Positions 24,764-31,005 of a stretch of 64,000 nucleotides of DNA are shown here, in pieces (positions within the stretch are counted from its first letter, which is position 1; each line of letters begins with the position of its first letter). A model generated the notes under the pieces. It ran no database searches. It saw only the letters and a program-made list of their open reading frames with translations, and was not told the origin of the DNA. Position numbers and translations under genes: made by a program. The DNA comes from Halorubrum sp. DM2 (GTDB taxonomy: Archaea > Halobacteriota > Halobacteria > Halobacteriales > Haloferacaceae): contig NZ_LR594487.1 of the NCBI RefSeq assembly GCF_901686465.1, positions 2,989,773 through 3,053,772 of the forward strand, written 5' to 3'.

Positions 24764-24793
24764 GTTTGGGATTCTGTAACAAGAATCCCAAAC
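24764..24793. terminator. Perfect 12-bp hairpin between operon end and recombinase promoter
   Basis: gtttgggattct (24764-24775) and agaatcccaaac (24782-24793) pair perfectly around the 6-base loop gtaaca. It lies about 50 bp after the last stop of the 30692-24842 operon, so a terminator or 3'-end stabiliser is the simplest reading. A recombination or protein-binding site for the adjacent recombinase is the alternative. Confidence 0.5.
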
Positions 24794-24841
24794 TCGTCTT
24801 AGGCGTTGACACACCTCCGATCAACTCTCTCGGTCTGTTGC

Positions 24842-25432
24842 TCACTCATGCTGTCCTCCGTCGGTCGCGACCGGCACCGTCCGCCCGCCGAACCGGTCGA
24901 GCCCTGTCTGTTGCTCCGTCTCGCCACCGTCCGGCTGCCGGAGGTCTTTGTCAATCGCGCGCCGGAGCCACCCCATCTGCTCGCCGATACCGCCGAGGTC
25001 CGCTTCGGCGAACACGTCGACCACGTTGAGCTGCGGCCCGAGCGGCTCGAAGGCGATCTCGTCCTCGTGGGCGATCGCGTCCTGATAGATACTGGCGTAG
25101 TCGCGGCCGGCGAGTAGGAGCACCTCGTCTGCGTGCGAGTGGTCGGTAAACGGCGACCGGAGTGACCTGCTTACTTCTTCGACCAGCACTTGCCGGTCGC
25201 AGTCGTCGAGCGTGGTGTCGTACGGCTCGATCGTCCGCTTCGACCAAACGAGTCCGTGTTCGGCGCTCAGAATGACGACGCGGTCGGCGAAGTGTTCTGC
25301 GTACTCCAGCTTGAGCGCGAAGTAGTTGCTCGTGTAGAGTTCCCTCGCCTGCGAAGCCTCGTCGCGCTTCGCGTTTCCACAGCCGATGACGGCGATCGTC
25401 TGCGTGGTCTCGTCGGTGGATCGATCGCTCAT
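24842..25432 (-). CDS. DUF6884-like protein
   Basis: A 196-residue protein with TIAVIGCGNAKRDE near the N-terminus, then ARELYTSNYFALKLEYAEHF and VVILSAEHGLVWSKRTIEPY. That is the pattern of the DUF6884 group (related to YaaA-like and queuosine-type DNA-modification-associated proteins) found on phages and plasmids. The Cys and the SAEHGL segment are probably functional. It is the last gene of the long minus-strand operon; its ATG overlaps the stop of the C2H2 gene by four bases. Confidence 0.72.
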   Translation of the reverse strand: MSDRSTDETTQTIAVIGCGNAKRDEASQARELYTSNYFALKLEYAEHFADRVVILSAEHGLVWSKRTIEPYDTTLDDCDRQVLVEEVSRSLRSPFTDHSHADEVLLLAGRDYASIYQDAIAHEDEIAFEPLGPQLNVVDVFAEADLGGIGEQMGWLRRAIDKDLRQPDGGETEQQTGLDRFGGRTVPVATDGGQHE

Positions 25433-25908
25433 GCCGAACCACCTGCCCACTTCGCGAGCGTGTGCTGTTCTTCGGGTTCTGGCACCGCGTAGTCCATCTT
25501 GTCCTCCGTATCGATCTCGTGGACATCGGCGAGATGCCATCCGAACGCGTTCCCCGAGGGGAACCGCTCGTCACACACCTTACAGCGGAACGGCTCGGAG
25601 ATCCCGATGACTACCGGCTTCGGTTCCCCGAGCTTGTCTCGGCGGACGTAGTGCCACCCACTCCACTGTGGGTGTCCTACGATCGAATCGACGAGTTTCG
25701 ACCGCAGAACACCGTCTATCTGATAGAGCCCCCGTTTCCAGTGGTCGAGGTTTTCGGAGTAGTGGAGGTGTTCGAGACGGCCGTGTGGCCCGCGGAACAG
25801 GTACGTATCGCTCGACGTCCACTCGTCGATGACTCGCACACCGACGCTACTGGTGAGGGTGTCGAGGATCGTATCTGCGAGACGATTGTCTCCGGATCGA
25901 TCAGTCAT
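25429..25908 (-). CDS. C2H2 zinc-finger protein
   Basis: A 159-residue protein. The N-terminal 100 residues have a beta-rich fold of unknown type (VRVIDEWTSSDTYLFRGPHG, GLYQIDGVLRSKL). The C-terminal part has a classical C2H2 finger, CKVCDERFPSGNAFGWHLADVH. Such fingers are common in haloarchaeal viruses and plasmids and usually bind DNA. The ATG at 25908 overlaps the stop of the gene upstream by 8 bp. Confidence 0.75.
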   Translation of the reverse strand: MTDRSGDNRLADTILDTLTSSVGVRVIDEWTSSDTYLFRGPHGRLEHLHYSENLDHWKRGLYQIDGVLRSKLVDSIVGHPQWSGWHYVRRDKLGEPKPVVIGISEPFRCKVCDERFPSGNAFGWHLADVHEIDTEDKMDYAVPEPEEQHTLAKWAGGSA

Positions 25909-26062
25909 CGCTACCACCCGGCTGCGGCATGAACCAGCGAACCTCCTCCCGCTCGAAGAACGACGCCCCGCAGTTTGGGCATTTTCGCCGGTAAGGGTTG
26001 AACGAGTCCTCGGAGACGGTCTCTTGCCAGCCACAATCACAAATATTCACGTCAGTCGCCAT
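25901..26062 (-). CDS. 53-residue zinc-ribbon protein
   Basis: Reads MATDVNICDCGWQETVSEDS, then RRKCPNCGASFFERE. CxC and CPxCG knuckles predict one zinc site. Its ATG lies inside the 3' end of the gene upstream (11-bp overlap) and its stop overlaps the C2H2 gene start. Such overlaps on both sides support translation. Confidence 0.7.
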   Translation of the reverse strand: MATDVNICDCGWQETVSEDSFNPYRRKCPNCGASFFEREEVRWFMPQPGGSDD

Positions 26063-26216
26063 CAGCCACCTCCTCGGTTGCGAACAGCCCCCCGCACCAA
26101 TGGCAGAAGTAATCGACATCCGGATCGTCGTCGACGGTGTCAAGATTCTCGTTGCCGCACCGCTCGTGTGGACACGAGATCTGATTGATCTCCCTGTCAA
26201 ACTGCTCACTCGCCAT
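26052..26216 (-). CDS. 54-residue zinc-ribbon protein
   Basis: Reads MASEQFDREINQISCPHERC, a polar linker, then YFCHWCGGLFATEEVADGD. Four cysteines plus His residues form a CPHxxC...CHWC zinc ribbon. It overlaps both neighbours by 11 bp. It may act as a small nucleic-acid-binding or adaptor protein. Confidence 0.7.
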   Translation of the reverse strand: MASEQFDREINQISCPHERCGNENLDTVDDDPDVDYFCHWCGGLFATEEVADGD

Positions 26217-26487
26217 CGTAGACCTCCGGTTCGAGACGCGCTCGTGCGTCGCACAGTCGATCCCAGCCGGCCACCGCGATCTCCGATCCCCGAAAGAGCC
26301 CGTACATCAGGCTCGCCGCGACGAGGTAGAACGTCGTGATGAACGGATAGATCACAAGTAGCGGAGCGAGTCGAGCCCGGCCGTAAGTCGTTCGCTCTCG
26401 CCACTCAGCCCGTAGGTGCGCGACATCGAGCCGCACGCCCTCAACGATGCCGACAAACGCGTCCGCGAGTTCCTCATTTCCCGACAT
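26206..26487 (-). CDS. Single-pass or hairpin membrane protein
   Basis: A 93-residue protein: an amphipathic acidic N-terminus (MSGNEELADAFVGIVEGV), a basic stretch (RAEWRERTTYGRARLA), one long hydrophobic segment (PLLVIYPFITTFYLVAASLMYGLF) and an acidic tail. A three-base gap separates it from the gene upstream. No family was recognised. Confidence 0.65.
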   Translation of the reverse strand: MSGNEELADAFVGIVEGVRLDVAHLRAEWRERTTYGRARLAPLLVIYPFITTFYLVAASLMYGLFRGSEIAVAGWDRLCDARARLEPEVYDGE

Positions 26488-26490
26488 CGG

Positions 26491-26700
26491 TCACCTCCAT
26501 AGGAGTTCGCGCTCCGTCGACTGCGACATCGTTCGGAGGACTCCGATACTCAGCGCGTACCCGACGAAGAGCGCCGCCAGCGCTCCGGCTAACGCGACGT
26601 ACCGGCCCGTTCCGATCGCGGTGATGTACCCGGCAACGACACCGCCGAGCGCCGCGAGTATCGGCCCCTGGTGAAGCACCTCCTCTTCGATCACTCTCAC
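26491..26700 (-). CDS. Two-helix membrane protein
   Basis: A 69-residue protein, MRVIEEEVLHQGPILAALGG followed by VVAGYITAIGTGRYVALAGA and LAALFVGYALSIGVL. The second half is strongly hydrophobic with small residues. The ATG overlaps the stop of the acidic protein upstream by four bases. With the neighbour at 26206 it could form a small membrane module of the element. Confidence 0.65.
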   Translation of the reverse strand: MRVIEEEVLHQGPILAALGGVVAGYITAIGTGRYVALAGALAALFVGYALSIGVLRTMSQSTERELLWR

Positions 26701-27035
26701 GCCCCATCACCTCCGGTGGCGCTCTCGTTTGTCTCGGTCGCCTCGTCGTCAAGACACCCCGGTGCCGCGAAGCGCTCGGTCGTCTTCGCGATGCTCTCCG
26801 GTACGCCGCTGAGCGTCTCCTCCAGCTCTTCGGCGGAGATCCCCGCAGGCGCTTCCACGACGATCGAGACATCACCCCTCTCGACGGTCGCCAGCGCTCG
26901 ATCGCCGACCACGTCGACGTCGAGGACCGTAGGGTGTTCGGTCGCCGCCGTCTCCGGAGTCTGCCTCGTGGCGGTTCCGCCGTCCGTCGCGACCGACTCG
27001 CGGTTCTCCGCCGCGGTGCGATCTCGCTCAGTCAT
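26697..27035 (-). CDS. Acidic protein, unknown
   Basis: A 112-residue protein with a disordered acidic N-terminus (MTERDRTAAENRESVATDGG), a small folded beta-alpha core (VLDVDVVGDRALATVERGDV, then GISAEELEETLSGVP) and an acidic tail. No motif was recognised. The start overlaps the AbrB gene's stop by 8 bp. Confidence 0.6.
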   Translation of the reverse strand: MTERDRTAAENRESVATDGGTATRQTPETAATEHPTVLDVDVVGDRALATVERGDVSIVVEAPAGISAEELEETLSGVPESIAKTTERFAAPGCLDDEATETNESATGGDGA

Positions 27036-27264
27036 CGTTGGCCCTCACTGAGAACCCGCCTTCGCTCCCGGGCTCGTGGATCGTCGCCTCAGTCGAGCCC
27101 TCCTGAGCGGTGAACAGCAACTCGTCTCCGTCTTCGAGCCCCCACTCCATCGCGAGCGCCTTCGGAATCGTCACCGTGTAGCTTCCCTTCCCGTGCTGAA
27201 CTCGCCGTCCTTCCGCGAGGAAGTGCGTGATACCCCCGTCCTTGTAGCCGTCTGTCTTACTCAT
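27028..27264 (-). CDS. AbrB/SpoVT-domain regulator
   Basis: A 78-residue protein. RRVQHGKGSYTVTIPKALAM and EWGLEDGDELLFTAQEG form a clear AbrB swapped-hairpin domain, which binds DNA as a dimer. Within a replication-type operon it is probably the autoregulator. The ATG at 27264 overlaps the stop of the zinc-finger gene upstream (ATGAGTAA). A longer frame upstream is antisense-like and rejected. Confidence 0.82.
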   Translation of the reverse strand: MSKTDGYKDGGITHFLAEGRRVQHGKGSYTVTIPKALAMEWGLEDGDELLFTAQEGSTEATIHEPGSEGGFSVRANDD

Positions 27265-27469
27265 TGGTAGTTTCTCCACAGAGCGCTTTCCCAGCGGTAC
27301 ACCCGTTGTAGCGGCACTTCGAACAGAATCGTAGACCTCCGTTCCCCCCGTCGCACGCGGGGCACTCGCACTCGCGCGAGGAATGCCGCTCTCGCTGTTC
27401 CTGTCCGCGGTCGTCGGTCCTTCCGGGAGCAGTCCCCACGGCCGCACGAGCCGATTCTGCCCGGCTCAT
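27257..27469 (-). CDS. Small cysteine-rich zinc protein
   Basis: A 70-residue protein, MSRAESARAAVGTAPGRTDD, then ECECPACDGG, RFCSKCRYNGC and KALCGETTNE. Seven or more cysteines suggest two zinc sites or one zinc site plus a disulfide. The ATG at 27469 overlaps the stop of the gene upstream by four bases. Confidence 0.65.
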   Translation of the reverse strand: MSRAESARAAVGTAPGRTDDRGQEQRERHSSRECECPACDGGNGGLRFCSKCRYNGCTAGKALCGETTNE

Positions 27470-27720
27470 GCTTCCCTCCAGTAGTCGATCATGTGGCTCG
27501 GGTGCTGCTCGTCGTGTTCCCATGGCGAGTCCTCACCGACCTCCAGGAACAGCGTCGTCTCTTCCCCGCACGTACAGCAGTACGCCGAGACGACACGCCG
27601 CTCGTCAATGTCGACCTCGTAGGGCTCCGGCGAGTCGTCACGCGACTTCTCGACATCCTCGATCGCCGGCGGCTCCGAATCCTGCTTCCAGCCGTACGGT
27701 GCCGAGACGGGGGGACTCAT
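27466..27720 (-). CDS. Small zinc-binding protein
   Basis: An 84-residue acidic protein, MSPPVSAPYGWKQDSEPPAI, then VVSAYCCTCGEETTLFLEVG and HDEQHPSHMIDYWREA. CCxxC plus clustered histidines (HDEQHPSH) could make one zinc site. Four-base overlaps with both neighbours place it in the operon. No family was recognised. Confidence 0.65.
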   Translation of the reverse strand: MSPPVSAPYGWKQDSEPPAIEDVEKSRDDSPEPYEVDIDERRVVSAYCCTCGEETTLFLEVGEDSPWEHDEQHPSHMIDYWREA

Positions 27721-28244
27721 CGTTCCACCTCCCCGTTCGCCAGCTCGTCGAGTCGCTCGCTTACTGCTCCGCCGTCCGTCGCCGCTTCCGGCGACGACGA
27801 GGCCGTCTCCGACGCATTCGGCTCTCCTTCGGCCGTGTTCAGTGCCTCACCGTCTCGCCGTCCAACGACGAGCCACACGTCCTCGTAGCCCCAGTCTCTC
27901 CAGAGCAGACCCTCGTTCACCAACGGCTTGATCACTCGGGACTGAACGCCCGCCTTCGGGACGTTCAGCTTGTTCGCCAGCACCGACTCTGCGGTCCCGA
28001 TCTCGATGCGTCCGCTGACCCCGGTCCAGTCGACGAGTTCCCAGTAGCCTTCCAGCGCCTTCGTGGGAACGTCGACCGCATCAGGGTCGGTCTCCGCTTC
28101 CGTCTCGCTGGCGTCGGCGAGCCTGTCGAGCGCGTATCGGACCGCGTCCGCCATCGAGCCGTGTTCCTGTTCAGCCTCTTGGAGTACTTGGAGCCGCTTC
28201 TCGTCGCGGATCGGCGCTTTCGCAACGCGTTCCTCCTCAGTCAT
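27717..28244 (-). CDS. Winged-helix-like operon protein
   Basis: A 175-residue protein. The N-terminal part is helical (RLQVLQEAEQEHGSMADAVR). Residues about 70-125 (IEIGTAESVLANKLNVPKAG, RVIKPLVNEGLLWRD) look like a winged-helix DNA-binding domain. The C-terminus is low-complexity and acidic. It could be a replication initiator or regulator, but no diagnostic motif is visible. Confidence 0.6.
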   Translation of the reverse strand: MTEEERVAKAPIRDEKRLQVLQEAEQEHGSMADAVRYALDRLADASETEAETDPDAVDVPTKALEGYWELVDWTGVSGRIEIGTAESVLANKLNVPKAGVQSRVIKPLVNEGLLWRDWGYEDVWLVVGRRDGEALNTAEGEPNASETASSSPEAATDGGAVSERLDELANGEVER

Positions 28245-28827
28245 CGAGCATCACCTCCTCAGCCTCAACGACGCGCTGGAACTCCTCGCGGTCGCCACCG
28301 TTGTCCGGGTGCGTCTCCGCCTTCCGCGCCCGTGCGGCCGACTCGACGACGGTCTCCGGCGCGTCCGGCGCGACGCCGAGAACCTCGTGCGCCGGTTGGC
28401 TCGTGGCAGTTCCCGCGACTACGTCGCCGTCGTCTCCCGGCGGCAGCCGGGCCGCGGCGAACTCCGAGTCACCCGTCTGTACCGGGCGCTGGCTCCGCAT
28501 CCGCGTTTCGTGGACCCACTTCAGGACGTACCGGACGTTATCACGGAGCCGCGGCGACGCGTCGCACGCCACGGCGAACTGCTCGCTATCGGCAGTCCAC
28601 CGAAGGACGAACCCGGGATCGTCCGGGTTGGCATTGTGGAGCGGGAGCCCGTTCGACTTCGTGTGAGCGTTCGAGATCTCGCCGCGCCACTCGTCGGCGT
28701 TCATCCGGCCCATCTCCGTCGCGAGCTCCTTCGTCGTCGCGCCGAGCGTCGCCTCGAAGCTCCGGTTCCGCTCGCGCTCTGACTCCGGCGTCCGCTTGAA
28801 TCCCGCGGGCCAGTCGAGACGGCTCAC
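28237..28827 (-). CDS. J-domain protein
   Basis: A 196-residue protein whose last 50 residues form a minimal J domain: EVLGVAPDAPETVVESAARA, then HPDNGGDREEFQRVVEAEEV with the invariant HPD at about 173-175. J domains stimulate Hsp70 ATPase; in archaeal elements this is thought to recruit host DnaK for replication or assembly. The N-terminal 110 residues are of unknown fold. It overlaps the clamp-like gene upstream by four bases. Confidence 0.8.
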   Translation of the reverse strand: MSRLDWPAGFKRTPESERERNRSFEATLGATTKELATEMGRMNADEWRGEISNAHTKSNGLPLHNANPDDPGFVLRWTADSEQFAVACDASPRLRDNVRYVLKWVHETRMRSQRPVQTGDSEFAAARLPPGDDGDVVAGTATSQPAHEVLGVAPDAPETVVESAARARKAETHPDNGGDREEFQRVVEAEEVMLDD

Positions 28828-29627
28828 GCGGCGTCACCTCCGTTCTCCTCGTCGTCGGGAGTGATTCGCGGTGCGACCGCGTACTCGACGCGGTCCTCGA
28901 TCTGAACGACGATCGGCTTCTCCTTGCCGAAGCGGACCTCAACGTCGTTCTCCGTCTGAACCCGCTCGGTGATCTTCGGCCAGAACCACGAGCCGAAGCG
29001 CGCCGTGTCGAACCCCGTCTCGGTGACCACGCCTTCGATCGTCGTCGCCCACGGCGTGCCGCAGCTCGCGACGTTCAGATCGTTCAGGTCGGCCTCGACC
29101 ACGAACCCGAGGTCGGTCGCTCCACACGCGCCGTCGACGGCACCCGCGAACTCCCATCCCTTCATCCGGGCGGTCGTTCCGAGTTCGACGTTGATCCACT
29201 CCTGCGACCGCGTCGCCGACACAGGGTTGATCTCCAGCGTCTCTGCGAGCGGCGGTTCCTTCAGCGTCAGTTCCTCGTCGGCTCGGTCGATCTCGACCTT
29301 AACATCCTGCCCGCTCGCCAGAAACATGGCGTCAAACTCGTCGATCGCGCCGACGTTCACGCCGACTTCGCAGTGCGCGCCGGCCGTCTCGATCTTCTGT
29401 TTGGGGATGACAGTCCGACCCATCGAGACGTGCGACTTGTCGAGCGCTCGCCCAACGATCCCCGTCGGGTGGAACTCGATGAGCGCCCACTCGGAGAGCG
29501 CTTCGAGGTCCTTCAGCAGCATCCAGAGGTCTTCAGCCGGGACCTCGTAGGTCGTGTGCCAATCCTCGTCGGCGAACGTCATCGCCTCGGAAGCGGCGGA
29601 GCGCCCGGACTCGTCGACGAGTCTCAT
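28824..29627 (-). CDS. Divergent PCNA-like sliding clamp
   Basis: A 267-residue protein that aligns by eye with archaeal PCNA over most of its length. EFHPTGIVGRALDKSHVSMG (51-70) corresponds to the LNEEGLAIRAVDPANVGM region, VGVNVGAIDEFDAMFLASGQ to IGVNLSRLEDIVGMA, and the C-terminal VEYAVAPRI (247-255) to the conserved APRI end. PCNA is a ring-shaped processivity factor for DNA polymerase. Length and two-domain layout fit. An in-frame ATG at 29582 is an alternative start. Because the host has its own clamp gene, this is probably an element-specific replication factor or a decoy; that is inference. Confidence 0.7.
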   Translation of the reverse strand: MRLVDESGRSAASEAMTFADEDWHTTYEVPAEDLWMLLKDLEALSEWALIEFHPTGIVGRALDKSHVSMGRTVIPKQKIETAGAHCEVGVNVGAIDEFDAMFLASGQDVKVEIDRADEELTLKEPPLAETLEINPVSATRSQEWINVELGTTARMKGWEFAGAVDGACGATDLGFVVEADLNDLNVASCGTPWATTIEGVVTETGFDTARFGSWFWPKITERVQTENDVEVRFGKEKPIVVQIEDRVEYAVAPRITPDDEENGGDAA

Positions 29628-29899
29628 GCCGCCACCCCGCTACGCCTGCGAGCACCCGGACGGCCGCATAATGCGCGCCGTCGCGCGCGCCGCGCTAAGT
29701 TCGCGGACACACACTCGGGTGCGTCACGTGGGCACCGATTCGAACGTCCCCCCGTACGTCCGTACGGTTCCGTAGATTCAGCGGTAGAGGCATTGTGAGT
29801 GCTAATATCCACCGAACCACCGCCGTACGGCCGGGGAGCCCGACCGTACGGTTCGTACGTTCCAATTGCTCCACCCGAAACAGTCGAAACGGAGGTCAT
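29624..29899 (-). CDS. Possible 91-residue protein or leader region
   Basis: The frame starts with ATG overlapping the SWIM gene's stop (29896-29899) and ends overlapping the clamp-like start (29624-29627), as true operon members do. However, the product (MTSVSTVSGGAIGTYEPYGR..., ending in ARRARRRALCGRPGARRR) is basic and cysteine- and arginine-rich, unlike the other acidic proteins here, and it runs through a cluster of CGTACG palindromes. It may instead be a 270-bp regulatory gap. Confidence 0.3.
   Translation of the reverse strand: MTSVSTVSGGAIGTYEPYGRAPRPYGGGSVDISTHNASTAESTEPYGRTGGRSNRCPRDAPECVSANLARRARRRALCGRPGARRRSGVAA
29753..29859. repeat. Cluster of five CGTACG palindromes
   Basis: CGTACG occurs at 29753, 29761, 29824, 29845 and 29854, usually as ccgtacgg. 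Five 6-bp palindromes in 107 bp is far above expectation. They lie upstream of the clamp-like gene within the operon, next to an AT-rich spot (gctaatatcc). Possible roles are operator sites or replication-origin iterons. Confidence 0.5.
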
Positions 29900-30354
29900 C
29901 GGTCAACACCTCCGTCGGCCACGGCCGGCGGGCTCGCGTCAGCCTCGGCGCGATCGGCTTCGGCGTCGTCGACGCTGAACCACCACGGCGGCGAGAGGTA
30001 CGTCTCGCCGGTGTCGAGGTCGGTGACGCCGAGGTCCTCGCGACTCCACCGCCACCAGAGCAGCGCGACGTGAGCGCACCAGTCACGGAAGTGGTGACCG
30101 TCACAGTCGCACTCGGCGACGAGGTCACCCTCGTAGACCGCGAACAGCACGCGGTGTCGCGAGAGCGCCGTCTCGTCGTCTCTGTCGCCGAGCAGAACAT
30201 CGAACTCGGCGGGGTTCACGGGTCCGACCGCCGACGGCACGGCTTGTGCGCGCTGCCAGCTTGTCGAGAGCTTCCATCCGCTCGGGAACTGGAGTCGGTC
30301 CGGCTCACCGAGTCGGTTTGCGATCCGCTCGCGGAGCACGTCGACGCGGCTCAT
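29896..30354 (-). CDS. SWIM zinc-finger protein
   Basis: A 152-residue protein. The centre VAECDCDGHHFRDWCAHVALL has the SWIM pattern CxC-x(n)-CxH at Cys82, Cys84, Cys93 and His95. SWIM domains bind nucleic acid or partner proteins and are frequent in haloarchaeal elements. The flanking sequence has strands before and an acidic tail after. Its ATG overlaps the stop of the first operon gene by four bases. Confidence 0.82.
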   Translation of the reverse strand: MSRVDVLRERIANRLGEPDRLQFPSGWKLSTSWQRAQAVPSAVGPVNPAEFDVLLGDRDDETALSRHRVLFAVYEGDLVAECDCDGHHFRDWCAHVALLWWRWSREDLGVTDLDTGETYLSPPWWFSVDDAEADRAEADASPPAVADGGVDR

Positions 30355-30692
30355 GGCGGCGAACACCTCTTCACGAAGTTGCCGACGCCACCCGCATGCC
30401 TGTCCTCGATGTGCTGACGGATCGCGTCGTGAACGGCTTGCTCTCCGCAACGGATCTTCGAGATCCACTCGTCTTCGTCGAACCGCGTGTTCACCGCGAA
30501 GTACGCCGCTTCGCCGTCGACCTCTTCGCGCTTGTAGCCGGACCACCCGGCGCTGTCCTGCCAGAGCCGAAGCTCTCCGTTCTCGTTGAAGAGTTCCGAA
30601 ACGGTCAGCTCACGCCGCTCTTCGACGACGGCACTCGCCGCGTTTTCGTCAGCATCGAGATCGACATCGATCTGTCTCTCGACGCTGCTCAT
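30351..30692 (-). CDS. First gene of the long operon, unknown
   Basis: A 113-residue acidic protein (MSSVERQIDVDLDADENAAS) with a folded-looking middle (LRLWQDSAGWSGYKREEVDG) and two cysteines near the end (KIRCGEQAV, VKRCSPP). A clear ribosome-binding site ggaggtg precedes the ATG, and an AT-rich promoter (gttaataaaag, ctatttacattttt on the minus strand, 30720-30760) lies just inside the tRNA-side attachment site. It heads about 16 overlapping genes. Confidence 0.7.
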   Translation of the reverse strand: MSSVERQIDVDLDADENAASAVVEERRELTVSELFNENGELRLWQDSAGWSGYKREEVDGEAAYFAVNTRFDEDEWISKIRCGEQAVHDAIRQHIEDRHAGGVGNFVKRCSPP

Positions 30693-30724
30693 AGCACCAC
30701 CTCCGAGCTACCAGCTAATCGGCC

Positions 30725-30763
30725 GAAAAATGTAAATAGAAGGTCTCTATCTTTTATTAACGG
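30725..30763 (-). promoter_or_regulatory. Promoter of the element's long operon
   Basis: This 39-bp AT-rich stretch on the minus strand contains gttaataaaag and ctatttacattttt, both TATA-like, followed by a leader of about 30 bp with the ribosome-binding site ggaggtg before the ATG at 30692. It abuts attR, so integration leaves it intact. Confidence 0.55.
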
Positions 30764-30781
30764 AGCGGGCCGGGCGCGATT
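30764..30781. other. Right attachment site (attR) within tRNA-Lys
   Basis: agcgggccgggcgcgatt, identical to attL at 11571-11588. It covers two bases beyond the tRNA, the discriminator, the 3' acceptor strand, the 3' T-stem strand and three T-loop bases, so integration regenerates an intact tRNA gene. Confidence 0.85.
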
Positions 30782-30839
30782 TGAACACGCGACCGACGGA
30801 TTAAGAGTCCGTCGCTCTCCCTAACTGAGCTACCGGCCC
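30766..30839 (-). tRNA. tRNA-Lys (anticodon CTT)
   Basis: A 74-nt gene. The acceptor strands GGGCCGG and CCGGCCC pair fully, with discriminator G. The D arm is GCTC..GAGC, the anticodon stem ACGGA/TCCGT encloses CTCTTAA (anticodon CTT), and the T arm GCGTG-TTCAAAT-CGCGC has one G-T pair. CCA is not encoded. No intron is present. The 3' end is the integration site of the element. Confidence 0.95.
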
Positions 30840-31005
30840 TCACGAGTTCGTACCGTGGTCACGGTAAAAGGCCTTTTCATTCGACCCCGACATCGGCGGA
30901 CGTCGTCCGGTCGAATCGCACGGACGCGACCCGACGAGGGCGGTGATCGAGTCCCGCCGGGCGTTGGGGGAACGGTTATCTACTCACGGGGGGTATAGTT
31001 GAGGT

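Larger units (their letters stand above)
11571..30781. mobile_element. Integrated element in tRNA-Lys(CTT), about 19.2 kb
   Basis: The 18-bp sequence agcgggccgggcgcgatt occurs at 11571-11588 and 30764-30781. The right copy is the 3' end of the tRNA-Lys gene (discriminator base, acceptor strand, T-stem and start of the T-loop). A tyrosine integrase gene ends 75 bp inside the left copy. Such geometry is standard for tRNA-targeting archaeal elements. The contents differ from the flanks in GC and in gene size: regulators, an unknown cassette, a type IIG restriction enzyme, nested insertion elements, and one long operon of small genes. No virion or conjugation gene was recognised, so the element may be satellite-like or plasmid-derived. 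Confidence 0.85.

Noticed and set aside
24797-24849. 16-codon frame (MSEQQTERVDRRCVNA) after the operon
   Set aside because: It overlaps the last stop codon, but is too short and has no further support.
27468-28799. 443-codon plus-strand frame
   Set aside because: It lies antisense to five operon genes that have overlapping starts and recognisable domains; its product is Arg/Pro-rich and non-halophilic.
11571-30781. Complete provirus
   Set aside because: No capsid, portal, terminase, spike or packaging ATPase could be recognised.
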